Positions 1-12,099 of a stretch of DNA of 64,000 bases are shown piece by piece. Position 1 is the first letter of the stretch, and each line of letters opens with the position of its first letter. The position numbers were made by a program, and so were the translations under genes. Source of the stretch: Sinohyriopsis cumingii (taxonomy: Eukaryota; Mollusca; Bivalvia; Unionida; Unionidae); assembly GCA_028554795.2 (NCBI GenBank), contig CM068828.1, positions 19,429,936-19,493,935 on the forward strand. The letters are read 5' to 3'. The notes under the pieces are model-generated. The model saw only the letters and a list, made by a program, of their open reading frames with translations. It had not been told where the DNA came from and made no database searches.

Positions 1-183
1 TAGTTCAGAGCAAATTGTACGCTGTAATCCAGGCTTGCATCCAAAGGCCTGTGCATAACTGTATACTTTCTGGGTTATAGACACATCATGGACAAAATTC
101 ACCTAAGAAATTCATTTGGAACACATCCAAGGTCTAAAGATAAAAAGGAAGGCAATTTTGAGAGTCAAAAGCAGGAACAACCA
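1..183. other. AT-rich DNA, no gene seen
   Basis: Unique-looking sequence before the first minisatellite. No open frame of note on either strand and no recognisable repeat. Confidence 0.5.
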
Positions 184-1910
184 AAGTGAAAATTTATATT
201 TAGCTTGCACACAGTGAAAATTTACATTTAGCCTGCACACAGTGAAATTTTATATTTAGCTTGCACACAGTGAAAATTTACATTTAGCTTGCACACAGTG
301 AAAATTTACATTTAGCTTGCACACAGTGAAAATTTATATTTAGCTTGTACACAGTGAAAATTTACATTTAGCTTGCACACAGTGAAAATTTACATTTAGC
401 TTGCACACAGTGAAAATTTACATTTAGCCTGCACACAGTGAAAATTTACATTTAGCCTGCACACAGTGAAAATTTACATTTAGCTTGCACACAGTGAAAA
501 TTTACATTTAGCTTGCACATAGTGAAAATTTACATTTAGCTTGCACTTAGTGAAAATTTATATTTAGCTTGCACACAGTGAAAATTTACATTTAGCCTGC
601 ACACAGTGAAAATTTATATTTAGCTTGCACACAGTGAAAATTTATATTTAGCTTGCACACAGTGAAAATTTACATTTAGCTTGCACACAGTGAAAATTTA
701 CATTTAGCTTGCACATAGTGAAAATTTACATTTAGCTTGCACACAGTGAAAATTTACATTTAGCTTGCACACAGTGAAAATTTACATTTAGCTTGCACAA
801 GGTGAAAATTTACATTTAGCTTGCTCACAGTGAAAATGTACATTTAGCTTGCACACAGTGAAAATTGACATTTAGCTTGCACACAGTGAAAATTTATATT
901 TAGCTTGCACACAGTGAAAATTTACATTTAGCTTGCACACAGTGAAAATTTATATTTAGCTTGCACACAGTGAAAATTTACATTTAGCTTGCACACAGTG
1001 AAAATTTACATTTAGCTTGCACACAGTGAAAATTTACATTTAGCCTGCACACAGTGAAAATTTACATTTAGCTTGCACACAGTGAAAATTTACATTTAGC
1101 TTGCACACAGTGAAAATTTACATTTAGCTTGCACACAGTGAAAATTTATATTTAGCTTGCACACAGTGAAAATTTACATTTAGCTTGCACACAGTGAAAA
1201 TTTACATTTAGCTTGCACACAGTGAAAATTTACATTTAGCTTGCACACAGTGAAAATTTATATTTAGCTTGCACAGGGTGAAAATTGACATTTAGCTTGC
1301 ACATAGTGAAAATTTACATTTAGCTTGCACACAGTGAAAATTTACATTTAGCTTGCACACAGTGAAAATTTACATTTAGCCTGCACACAGCGAAAATTGA
1401 CATTTAGCTTGCACACAGTGAAAATTTACATTTAGCTTGCACACAGTGAAAATTTACATTTAGCTTGCACACAGTGAAAATTTATATTTAGCTTGCACAC
1501 AGTGAAAATTTATATTTAGCTTGCACACAGTGAAAATTTACATTTAGCCTGCACACAGTGAAAATTGACATTTAGCCTGCACACAGTGAAAATTTACATT
1601 TAGCTTGCACACAGTGAAAATTTATATTTAGCTTGCACACAGTGAAAATTGACATTTAGCTTGCACATAGTGAAAATTTACATTTAGCTTGCACACAGTG
1701 AAAATTGACATTTAGCTTGCACACAGTGAAAATTGACATTTAGCTTGCACACAGTGAAAATTCACATTTAGCTTGCACACAGTGAAAATTTATATTTAGC
1801 TTGCACACAGTGAAAATTTACATTTAGCTTGCACACAGTGAAAATTTATATTTAGCTTGCACACAGTGAAAATTTACATTTAGCTTGTACACAATGAAAA
1901 TTTATATTTA
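184..1910. repeat. 28-bp minisatellite, about 61 copies
   Basis: Tandem repeat with core GTGAAAATTTACATTTAGC followed by TTGCACACA; the 28-bp period is constant over the whole array. Units differ mainly at a few positions (TTTACATTT, TTTATATTT or TTGACATTT; GCTTGC or GCCTGC), giving variants scattered along the array. There is no long reading frame, so a coding role is unlikely. Confidence 0.97.
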
Positions 1911-1936
1911 AATGGATACATTCACTCATCAATTTT

Positions 1937-2210
1937 GATACCAGTCTGGCAACCATTTGATGCAATCAACATGAAATTGTCAAGGTCAAAAATACCAATC
2001 TGGCAACCATTCGATGCAATCAACATGCTGTTGTCTTGGTCTAAAATACCAGTGTGGCAACCATTTTTGATGCAGTCAACATGCTGTTGTCATGATCTAA
2101 ATTACCAGTCTGGCAACCATTTGATGCAATCAACATGATGTTGTCTTGGTCTAAAATACCAGTCTGGCAACCATTCGATGCAATCAATATGCTGTTGTCT
2201 AAACTATTTG
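1937..2210. repeat. 54-bp minisatellite, about 5 copies
   Basis: Starts about 27 bp after the 28-bp array but is unrelated to it. Each unit carries CTGGCAACCATTYGATGCAA and a TGTTGTCTTGGTC-like tail. Short open frames on both strands are a by-product of the repeat. Confidence 0.93.
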
Positions 2211-2497
2211 GTGCACAAAGCATAAGGAATATTGTCACAGAATAAGGCAAGAAATATCTTCAGTGGTTTTGCCTTAGAACGATTTGATCATTTTCGTCAT
2301 ACAAGTGTACAACGTTACCTAGGGTGGATAATTGTTTTTCTAGTTAAGTGACTGAACTAGCATGTATCTTGTTGTAGATCGCTTGCAGCAAGAGACACAA
2401 AAACACGGTATGCATGGGTTACTTTTACCCTTACTAATACTCGTTCTTCTGTAGTTTTAAGGCAAGCTTCTTCTCTAACTGACACACTGAAACAGTA
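2211..2497. other. AT-rich DNA, no gene seen
   Basis: No coding frame and no clear repeat; it leads into a LINE 3' end. The last part, from about 2450, may already be degraded LINE sequence. Confidence 0.4.
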
Positions 2498-2711
2498 TCA
2501 GCAGGAACAGACTTAAAGACCTAATAATGTTTCCTTACCTTAAATATTTTCAGCATGTTTTTATTTCTAATTTCATGGTGTTTGTTTTCTTGTTTTTTGT
2601 AATCATATCATTATATATTGTTTTTAGGTGTTGTCTAATGTTGTATTAAGCACTTAGAGCTTCTAAAGATTAGGCGCTATACAAAGTCCTCATTATTATT
2701 ATTATTATTAT
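2498..2711 (+). mobile_element. 5'-truncated CR1/L2-type LINE, 3' end
   Basis: About 210 bp closely matching the 3' untranslated end of the LINE at 40185-40927. Both carry ACTTAAAGACCTAATAATG, then TTAGAGCTTCTAAAGATTAG and a CATTATTATT tail. Only the extreme 3' end was copied, the usual outcome of target-primed reverse transcription. The tail is an ATT repeat rather than poly(A). Confidence 0.85.
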
Positions 2712-3877
2712 CTAAAAGTACCTAATTAGTTTTAAATACTTAGTGTGAAATGATACTGTTAGATATAACTGTCAGTGACATTTAATGAAATTTACAGAAC
2801 TACAGATACGATAAAATTTGCGATGCTGTGTGTGGAATGAACTATGACAGAAAACACAGACTACACACATTAATGACTACAAGAAATGAAAAATCCAAAC
2901 TCTCTCAGGAGCTACTGCAATGACCGCAACAATTAGAAATATGTTATATCAGACCTGCCTTCTTCAAACTTTGTCTAACACTCCAAACAGCAACAGATGA
3001 AAACATTGTAGAAAATGAAAATTCCTGCACTTAGCATGCAGAGTGGTTCATTCATCAGTCCACATGCTATTCCACAAGATTTCCATGCAGCGTGTCATTC
3101 AATGCACTATTAATAACAACACTTGCCATATTTCCATGAAAAAAAATATTAATTTCCAAGTATATCATGAATTAGAAATCTGATCCATCATGACACACTT
3201 AGTTCGAAGTGTATGGTAGTTTGTACCTAGTAATGTAATTTATTGTACCTTTCTGACCGTAGAATTGTTTCCAAATTACAACTGATGAAAGTTCAAAGTT
3301 ATCTCTATAAAAGATATTAAATACTTATTGAAATTTCATATGACACCCATTGATTGAATGTGATAATACAGTAATGTTTCTATTTTCTTGTGCATATAAC
3401 TTATTTACTTAGGGTCAACAGGTCGCCTCATTGCCCTCATTAACATATTTGTATAAATGCAAAGTACTGTATTTTGAACAACAATTGCATGTGGCTTGAA
3501 AAGCTCATTGTGCAATACTTCCAACACTTATAATTGTAACTTTTTTCTTGATTTTTTTCCCTTTTCTAAGAATGGCACATATAACTAGATTTTACTAAGA
3601 TAATTATTCAGATTTTCATAAAACAAGTATAAGACCTGATGAGCTTTATATAGAGTGAGAATCATTATTAATACTTGATGACTAATACTGTATTTTGACT
3701 CTGTTAATGAAATTGCAAAAGTGCAGGGTTATTTTAATTTAATTTAAAAACATTGGGTAAGAAAAATAATCTGTCAGTATCTGTACCAAGACAAGGAAAT
3801 CCCAGTTGCAGGGTTACATTTTTTGTCCTCGGCAGAACCTCATGGGGAAACAAATAATGTAACCTATTGGATGAGAT
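2712..3877. other. AT-rich DNA, no gene seen
   Basis: About 1.2 kb without a credible coding frame or clear tandem repeat. Confidence 0.4.
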
Positions 3878-3995
3878 TTCCTTGTTTCTGTGCAAACTAC
3901 AACACAGATTCTCTTAATCCCTGATGTGTGGAAAATAGAAAATATTGCAGCCATCTTCAAATATGGAGAAAGATTCAAGGCCAGCAATTACTGAC
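3878..3995 (+). pseudogene. CR1/jockey-like LINE RT fragment, 5' piece interrupted by insertion
   Basis: Conceptual translation of about 3925-3993 reads like the region just before the first RT motifs of jockey/CR1-type elements: W-K-I-x-N-I-A-A-I-F-K, then a Ser-Asn-Tyr-stop-Pro stretch that corresponds to the usual N-Y-R-P. The reading frame is broken by a shift near 3920 and a stop. The next expected RT segment is absent here but resumes at 8042, so an RTE-like LINE landed inside this older one. The 5' limit is uncertain. Confidence 0.75.
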
Positions 3996-6900
3996 CTGCC
4001 CCCCTTATATTGTGGTCTAAGGTTGACATTGCCCGGGGTGGGAGTGGGAGACAAGCGCCCCAATCCTCCAAAATGCCCCATACGGCCTGCGTCTCTTACT
4101 GCTTCTGTCAACTAAAATCCAGCTCCTGGCCTTCGTGAGTGGCTTAGATTTGAAGCCCGGCAGACCATGTTTTCTACTAACAGGAGAAGGGGTGAAGGCG
4201 GCCCACTGGCGCCTTAAAACCAGTTGCTTCAGGTAGATGGGACTCGTAAACCTTGGATGGTAGCTCATCTAGGAGAAGGAAAACTCCGATTCCAAACCTC
4301 TGCTGCCTTGTGGCTATACCCACTCATGGGAAAGGCTAAGGGAGTAAACCCCGACAGAAAATCCGGAGATGGAGTCCCTAAGGCGGTATGACATTGACTT
4401 CAACATCATTCCGGCAACTCCTGCGACGCCGTTGGTGCCAAGCTGTATCGGCATTCGTCGTTCCCTTGGGCACACCAGCTGCGTGGAGAGGGGGGATCTG
4501 CTGCATGGGCAACAGCTGATTCTCCATACCACCCTGCCCAGGCTTCATAGCTCCACTGGAGAGGACACTCCAGCGTCGTCGTACGGCGTCGGCACAACAC
4601 GAGAAGTAGCAGTTTACCGGTTCTAAGTCAAAGCTTGATTGGCGTAGAGCTTGGCGCCAGGGGTTACTTCTGACGGTGGGAGAGATCATCAGGTCTCACT
4701 GGACAGCTACCGCCCGCCTCAAGCTGGGCAGCCCCCAGTCAGTAAGGTGCTGCCCGCCATGGCCTGCCTGCTTCACTGGGTGCGTGGAGCTTAGAGAACC
4801 ATCTCGACAAGTGGGCCACAAAACTCTGCACCAGGAAAGACTAAAAGAAGAAATAAAAAGACTCCAACTCTTCGTTTTGCAACCTGGAACATCAGGACCG
4901 TGTGTCCTGGATTGACCACTGACCTACAGCAGATCGACGATGCACGGAAGACTGCCGTCATTGACAGAGAACTCTCCCGACTGAACATCGACATTGCCTG
5001 CCTCCAGGAGACCCGACTGGCTGACAGCGGCACCATCAGGGAAGCCAATTACACATTCTTTTGGCAGGGGAAGCCCTTGGATGAACCTAGGCAGCATGGT
5101 GTAGGCTTTGCCGTCAAGAACACGCTAATCGCCTTCATTGAACCTCCATCATCAGGTACTGAGAGAATCCTTGCCCTCCGGCTGTCAACATCCTTAGGCC
5201 CGGTCAACATCTTCAGTGTGTACGCCCCAACCCTCTACTCCACCTACGAGGAGAAAGACAAGTTTTATGAGGCTCTGGATCAGGCAATATCCAGTATCCC
5301 CAACAATGAAAGCCTTTACTTACTAGGAGACTTCAATGCTAGAGTGGGAGCTGACCATGAGGCCTGGTCCACCTGTCTCGGCTTTTACGGAAGGGGCAAG
5401 ATCAACGAGAATGGTCAGCGACTGCTGGAGATGTGCTGCTCCCACAGCCTATGTGTGACAAACACTTTTTTCAAATGCAAGGAGACCCACCAGGTGTCGT
5501 GGAGACACCCACGTTCACGCCACTGGCACCAGCTAGACCTCGTCATCACCAGGCGTGCAGAACTGGCCAGTGTCCTCCTTACCCGCAGCTACCACAGTGC
5601 CGATTGTGACACGGACCATTCCCTCGTGGCCAGCAAGGTGCGAATATTACCCAAGAAGCTGCACCACGCCAAGAAGAAGGGTCACCCACGTATCAACACC
5701 TACTGTGCAAGCAACCCAGAGAAAACACAGCAGTTCATCAGCAAACTGAAGGAAGCCCTCACCAAAGTGACACCTGATGACACCATTGATTCCAAGTGGT
5801 CCCATATCCGTGACTCTGTGTACAAATCAGCCATCACAGCTTACGGGAAGAGGGAGCGAAAGAATGTCAACTGGTATGAGGCAAACTGGGAGGAGATGGA
5901 GCCCGTGACTGAGGCAAAGAGGAAAGCCCTTCTGGCATACAAGGCTGCACCTAGCCCCAGAACACTACAAGCCCTCAGGATTGCAAGGAATAATGCCCAG
6001 AAGACCGCCCGCCGCTGTGCCAACACCTACTGGCTGAACCTTTGCAACAGTATACAGACAGCTGCTGACACCGGGGATACAAGAGGAATGTATGAGGGTA
6101 TCAAAAAAGCGACAGGCCCCCCCAGCTACAAGACCGCCCCCCTCAAGTCCAAGACGGGCGAAGTCATCACAGACCAGGGGAAACAACTGCAGCGATGGGT
6201 TGAGCACTATCTTGAGCTATATGCAACCCAAAACAATGTCACTGGAACTGCCCTGGACGCCATTCCAGACCTGCCTGTCATGGAGGAGCTAGACACACAG
6301 CCCACCCTGGAAGAGCTCGGAAAAGCCATCGATTGCCTTGCCTGTGGGAAGGCTCCTGGAAGCGACGGCATTCCACCTGAAGTCCTCAAGAGCGGAAAAC
6401 CAGCACTGCTCCAGCCCCTACACACACTCCTCTGCCTTTGCTGGGAACAGGGATACATCCCACAGGACATGCGTGATGCCAACATCGTCACTTTGTACAA
6501 AAACAAAGGAGACCGTAGCGACTGCAACAACTATCGGGGCATCTCCCTCCTCAGCATCGTCGGAAAGGCCTTCGCCCGTGTTGCTTTGGCACGCTTGCAG
6601 ATCCTAGCCTCCCGCGTCTACCCAGAATCCCAGTGTGGATTTCGAGCCGGCAGGTCAACTGTAGACATGATCTTCTCACTACGTCAGCTGCAGGAGAAGT
6701 GTCGCGAGCAGCGGATGCCCCTCTACATTGCCTTCATAGACCTGACGAAGGCGTTTGACATGGTTAGTCGGAGTGGACTCTTCAGACTCCTGCAGAAGAT
6801 CGGCTGCCCCCCACGTCTGCTTGCTGTCATTATGTCGTTCCATAAGAACATGCACAGCACAGTGTGCTTCAATGGCGCAACATCTGAAGCATTCCCAGTC

Positions 6901-7977
6901 GTTAGCGGAGTCAAACAAGGCTGTGTCCTTGCACCGACGCTTTTTGCCATCTTCTTCTCCATGCTTCTCCAGTACGCATTCAAGGACTGCAGCGAGGGAG
7001 TGTACATCCATACCAGGGCTGACGGCAAGCTGTTCAACATCGCCCGTCTCCGTGCTAAGACTAAAGTCACAGAGGTACTCATCCGTGAATTGCTCTTTGC
7101 CGACGATGCAGCCTTGACATCACACACGGAAGATGGACTTCAGCAGCTGGTATGCTGCCTCTCCCATGCATGTAAGGAATTTGGACTGACCATCAGTTTG
7201 AAGAAAACAAATGTCATGGCACAGGACACAGACTCCCCTCCCTCTGTCTCCATCGATGGGTACAATTTGGAAGTTGTCGAGAACTTCACATACCTCGGGT
7301 CTAACATCTCCAGCTCACTCTCCATTGATTCTGAGGTGGGCGGCAGGATTGCCAAGGCAGCAGCAGTGATGGCCAGACTTAACCAGAGGGTCTGGAACAA
7401 CCCCAACCTCACAGAGAAGACCAAACTGCGTGTCTACCAAGCGTGCGTGCTCAGCTCACTTCTCTACAGCAGCGAAACATGGACCACCTATGCAAGACAC
7501 GAGAGGAAACTCAACAGCTTCCACCTGAGATGTCTGTGGCACATTCTGCACATCCAGTGGCAGGACAAAGTACCCAACACAGAGGTTCTAGAACGCGCCA
7601 ACATGAACAGCATGTTCTCCATACTCAGCGAGAGGCGCCTTCGCTGGCTCGGCCATGTCATGAGAATGGACCCAGGTCGCATTCCCAAGGACCTGTTATA
7701 TGGGGAGTTAGCAGAAGGTGCACGACCAACTGGACGACCACATCTGCGCTACAAAGATGTTTGCAAGAAGGATATGAAGACAGCAAACATCAATGTCAAT
7801 GACTGAGAGAGCTGTGCAAACAACCGTTCCAGCTGGCGTCTAGCTGTCAGGCAGGGAGTTCAAAACGCAGAGGAAAAGAGAAGAATAAAACAAGCTGAAA
7901 AGAGAGCTAAAAAGAAGGATAAGCAAAAGCGTACTTTGGAGTTATGCCATCGTCTCTCGTAGACGGACGGATGCCAA

Positions 7978-7978
<1 letters not shown>
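3996..7978 (+). mobile_element. Nearly full-length RTE-like non-LTR retrotransposon
   Basis: A GC-richer block of about 4 kb in AT-rich surroundings. It has a leader of about 760 bp, a single long ORF with apurinic-type endonuclease and reverse transcriptase, and a short 3' end running directly into a TA microsatellite. The 3' microsatellite in place of poly(A) fits RTE-type LINEs. Its target was the RT of an older LINE (3878-3995 and 8042-9440). The precise 5' end is judged from where the older LINE's protein homology stops. Two in-frame stops (4792, 7804) suggest the copy is inactive. Confidence 0.82.
4759..7962 (+). pseudogene. Endonuclease-reverse transcriptase ORF of the RTE-like LINE, two nonsense codons
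   Basis: The frame is uninterrupted from 4795 to 7803. It holds an APE-type endonuclease (T-W-N-I-R-T-V at 4879-4899, then Q-E-T-R-L, V-Y-A-P-T, G-D-F-N-A-R and a D-T-D-H-S catalytic end), then the RT domain (N-N-Y-R-G-I-S-L, F-I-D-L-T-K-A-F-D, G-V-K-Q-G-C-V-L and the active-site F-A-D-D near 7096). The C-terminal part has R-W-L-G-H-V-M-R-M and G-R-P-H-L-R, common in RTE-type proteins. The APE motif lies upstream of any in-frame ATG in the open stretch. The same frame reaches an ATG in excellent Kozak context (GCCGCC-like, CCCGCCATGG) at 4759, but a TAG at 4792-4794 intervenes. At the 3' end a TGA (7804-7806) replaces an expected Trp codon; 51 basic, coding-like codons follow to a TAG at 7960. 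The inferred ancestral protein is about 1067 residues. It could still be a stop-readthrough copy, but two nonsense codons argue for a dead one. Confidence 0.88.

Positions 7979-7979
<1 letters not shown>

Positions 7980-8041
<62 letters not shown>
7980..8041. repeat. TA dinucleotide microsatellite
   Basis: Pure TA run of about 62 bp at the 3' terminus of the RTE-like LINE, at the junction with the older LINE. Confidence 0.97.
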
Positions 8042-8043
<2 letters not shown>

Positions 8044-9440
8044 GCTGCAAAATGCTTGAACACATCATAATTAGCAACATGATGCATCATCTAGATCATT
8101 TCAACATCCTAACAGACTGCCAACATGGTTTCTGAGCCAGCTCATAACTCTTGTGGATGAGCTAACCAAATCCTCACGATCCTTGGCTTTAGTAAGGCTT
8201 TTGATCATGTCCCCCATGAAAGACTCCTTTGTAAGTTGGACCACTATGCATCATGAGTAAAACTCAGAAATGGATCAGAGATTTCCTGACAGATCACAGA
8301 GAGTTATAGTAGATGGAGTAACATTGGACCCAGCACTGGTTGTTAGCAGGGTAGTAGTACCTCAACGAAAGTGTTTTGGGTCTCATCCTCTTCCTGGTGT
8401 TCATCAATGATCTACCTGCGAGTGTCAAAACCAGCACAAGACTGTTTGCAGGTGACTATATTGTCTACCAGGAAATTAATGACCCCAAGAACTGTGAGAT
8501 CTACAAGAAGACCTGAACCAACTGGCCCTCTGGGAAAGAACTTGGAGTATGTCATCCAACACCAAAAAATGCAGCATCCTAAGAGTTTACAGGAAGAAAT
8601 CACTGATTTTGTCTAAATATAATCTTAAGGAGCATAATCTAGCTAATTAGCAGGTAACAAAATATCTTGGGGTGGAATTGTCCCGAGACCTCTCTTAGAA
8701 AAGGCACATAGACAAGATGGTGACAAATTTTAGGGTACAGTATAAACCTCAGTTTCCAGTGCCGCAACCTCCAAACCAGCAATGAAGAAGTAAAAAGTGA
8801 AGCATATTTTTCCCTTGTATGACCTGGCCTTGAGTACTGCTCAAACATGTGGAACATACATAATAAAGACCTAATAAATAAGATAGGTTGGTTCAGAGAA
8901 CTGCTAGATTCACCACAAACAGATATCATAATACTAGCAGCATCCGTGCAATGTTGAACCATCTCCAGTGGGAATCACATGAATCCAGGAAAACCAAGGC
9001 CCAGCTGACCATGTTGTAAAAGATAATGAACAACCTAGTGGACATACCTGCAGACAAATACTAGACCACAGCATATAACCAAAATAAGGCAAACCGCTAA
9101 AGTGCCAGTTAAAGTCAGCATCAAAAACTTGTTTAAAGTTCAGCTTCTTTCGGAGTTGGAACAAATTACCATCAATAATTGCAGAAGCTCCTGACTTGGT
9201 ATCTCACCAACTGGAGCTTTCCAAAATCACATTCTAATGAACTAATCAGAAACAAGTAAGACCTGGTGATTCTCAGAGCTATGCCATTGAGGTTCATTAT
9301 CTTATCGCTGCTATGGTAGCCAGATTGGTCTGAATATGAAGGGATGAAAATGTAGTCTGACACTCTTCTACCTAATTCTGCCTTTCCTACCATTACTCTT
9401 CTGCCTGTCCTATTGCTACTGTCTTTACTTTATCTTTGAC
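8042..9440 (+). pseudogene. Decayed CR1/jockey-like LINE reverse transcriptase, 3' piece
   Basis: Conceptual translation in shifting frames gives successive RT segments of a jockey/CR1-type element: C-K-M-L-E-H-I-I at 8050, D-C-Q-H-G-F near 8120, a K-A-F-D-H-V-P-H-E-like segment near 8190, an L-V-F-I-N-D-L-P-like segment near 8400, and a Y-L-G-V-E-L segment near 8665. Many stops and frameshifts show long decay. It continues the RT begun at 3878-3995. The 3' limit is approximate; no clear tail was found. Confidence 0.8.
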
Positions 9441-9581
9441 CACGCAACACTCGTTGCTTAATAGTCAAGTGCAACTGTGTCAACATATTTACTGATACAT
9501 ATCTCAAATGGGCAATAGTTATCTAATTTATAAAAGCAAGTATTTTTTTGCCTTGATTGAGACTACTGTGTAAATTATTAG
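9441..9581. other. AT-rich DNA, no gene seen
   Basis: Short spacer between the decayed LINE and the next minisatellite. Nothing recognisable. Confidence 0.4.
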
Positions 9582-9717
9582 TTATGTCTCAAATGAGCAA
9601 TAGTTATATCTCAAATGAGCAGTAGTTATATCTCAAATAAGCAATAGTTATGTCTCAAATAAACAATAGTTATGTCTCAAATGAGCAGTAGTTATATCTC
9701 AAATAAGCAGTAGTTAT
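9582..9717. repeat. 22-bp minisatellite, about 6 copies
   Basis: Units are built on ATGTCTCAAATGAGCAATAG with alternations ATGTCTC/ATATCTC and GAGC/AAGC. A single related unit lies just upstream near 9503, which suggests the array grew from a local seed. Confidence 0.9.
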
Positions 9718-10680
9718 TTAATTTCCAAAAACATTTTAAGATATCCCAGATATTGATCTCCTATTAAATTAATAACATGGAAAATATGGAGAAACATTAA
9801 CCCAAAATAGAAGAGACCCTCAAATTCTATTTACATGAGGAGTGGTATTTTTAAGAACCTAACTCCCTCGATAACTTGCGCCCTGATAACTCGCAAACCC
9901 ACTTATAATGCAGGGTCAGGCATGGATCCCATTTAAAAAAAAAAATTGATCCCTATTTGTTGAACTTGCAGAAAATCGCAATCAAAATTGGTAACAGAAA
10001 CTTTGATATTCCAGTCCTGTAGCAGAATTCTGTGGACTTTCGGGCGGTTTGTTTCGTGTGTGCCACTGCAAATGAAAATCAGAAGACTTTACTTCTCAAA
10101 GGAAATTTTGATCAATGAAAATGTCCCTTATGCCTAGTGGAGGCAGTACTTTAATAAATAAATACCAATGAAATATTTTTTTTTAATTGAAATTTGTGTT
10201 CTAGTTCTATCTTTTAGTTCCTTTTAAGTGTAATCACCATAAATGCAATGTGTCCTCTTGTAATTAAATGTAAAATGTGTCAATCTGCCACAACAGCTAT
10301 GTCCGTAAGTGTTTCTCTGAGAACCTAATTAAGTGCCAATCATGTTTCTTTTATTCCATCCCTTAATTTCATATTTTATTTGATTATTTTCTCAATCCAG
10401 GTAATAACACCATGGTCAGTATACAAGATAATGAAAACTAAAGCACCATAACAGGTGGTGGGTTCATATCATGTATCTCTCCCCCTCCCACATACCATCC
10501 ATATGCCATTAAAAGCCATGAATTCTGGGCATATCCATCCATTTTCCATAAAGAGTCAAGTAGAATTTCAGATTAAAAATGTATGATTTTGATCCCTTTG
10601 TTGAAATTTTGTTTTGAGTGACATGAATGACAAAACAATCTAGAAAAAAAAAACATTCCTATATTTATGCTTTCTTTATG
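9718..10680. other. AT-rich DNA with a terminal-repeat-like fragment
   Basis: No coding frame. At about 9863-9925 the sequence CTCCCTCGATAACTTGCGC and the following CTTATAATGCAGGGTCAGGC resemble segments at 39.4 kb and 63.8 kb, so this is probably a degraded piece of a pogo/Tigger-like or other MITE end. The rest is unremarkable. Confidence 0.45.
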
Positions 10681-11049
10681 TTAACCAGTCAGTCATCATC
10701 ATCACTATGCATACTAAATATGTACCACATAAAAGTCAATGTTAACCAGCCAGTCATCATCATCACTATGCATACTAAATATGTACCACATAAAAGTCAA
10801 TGTTAACCAGTCAGTCATCATCATCACTATGCATACTAAATATGTACCACATAAAAGTCAATGTTAACCAGCCAGTCATCATCATCACTATGCATACTAA
10901 ATATGTACCACATAAAAGTCAATGTTAACCAGCCAGTCATCATCATCACTATGCATACTAAATATGTACCACATAAAAGTCAATGTTAACCAGCCAGTCA
11001 TCATCAATCATCACTATGTCTACTGATATGTACCACATAAAAGTCAATG
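10681..11049. repeat. 61-bp minisatellite, 6 copies
   Basis: Units begin GTTAACCAGYCAGTCATCAT and end in ACCACATAAAAGTCAAT. Copies are almost identical (a single T/C change in CAGTCAG/CAGCCAG), except for the last, which has an ATCA insertion and other changes. This points to recent expansion. Confidence 0.95.
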
Positions 11050-11583
11050 TTTCTGCATTGTAGGTAAAGGATGATTAAATTTTCATTTCATAAAAATCAT
11101 CTATTTGTAAAATCATCATGGAGTGACTGGTTTTATAATATCTGAACATATAAAGACCATTACAGGCAGTTTGAACAACAGTAATACCTATTTTATCCTG
11201 GATGTAATATATGACAGGCACTAAAATTCCCTATTGGGCTCAAACCAACAAGTTGTTTTCCATAGACAACAATGTAAATGTTTGAGGAGACCCGCCCCCC
11301 CCCCCCCAAAAAAAAACAACTGTCACTAGAACCAGTATATAATGCATGTATTTCATGACAAATAATGCACATTAATGCATTTTTAATTCTAATCAAAGAA
11401 ATGTACTTTGTAACTTTTCTCCAAGATGGGTCTTTTATTAAGATAAATGTCCTATATTTTCAGCTGGGTAACCAGTCAAAGCTTCCTTAATCAACAGTTT
11501 CACAACAGGAAAACAGCAGGTACTTTTGGCCTGCTTGAGAAAAAAAAAAACATTAAATCATGCACATTCACAAACAGAATCTA
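11050..11583. other. AT-rich DNA with a C/A homopolymer tract
   Basis: No gene seen. A run of about 14 C followed by A occurs near 11295-11318. Confidence 0.4.
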
Positions 11584-11855
11584 TGTAGGATTTGAAAGGT
11601 CTGATAAATTTCCATGCTAATACTGTAGGATTTGAAAGGTCTGATAAATTTCCATGCAAATATTGCAGGATTTGAAAGGTCTGATGCTAATACTGTAGGA
11701 TTTGAAAGGTCTGATAAATTTCCATGCTAATACTGTAGGATTTGAAAGGTCTGATAAATTTCCATGCTAATACTGTAGGATTTGAAAGGTCTTAAATTTC
11801 CATGCTAATATTGCAGGATTTGAAAGGTCTGATAAATTTCCATGCTAATATTGCA
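11584..11855. repeat. 40-bp minisatellite, about 7 copies
   Basis: Unit core GGATTTGAAAGGTCTGATAA followed by ATTTCCATGCTAATA. One unit lacks about 12 bp (near 11680) and another a few bases; otherwise copies are nearly identical. Confidence 0.95.
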
Positions 11856-12099
11856 GCCAATGGCTTGATCATTAAGAATTATGTATGGCATCTAATGTTC
11901 TATGAAACTTGTACAATAGTCAGTTAATACTCAGTGGTAAAAGCCCAATATAAATAAATCATTACTAATTTAGAATATCAATGCATGAAACTTGGAAGAA
12001 AATTGGCATATAAGAATTTATCCAAGGGACTGATGTTCAACTGGCTGAAAAGAAGTTCCAGAAATTCAAGGTAAGACCATTTCTTCCACTGAACTGCAG

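Noticed and set aside
6207..7424. Several minus-strand ORFs of 94-134 codons
   Set aside because: They lie antisense to the LINE endonuclease/RT frame and reflect its codon use.
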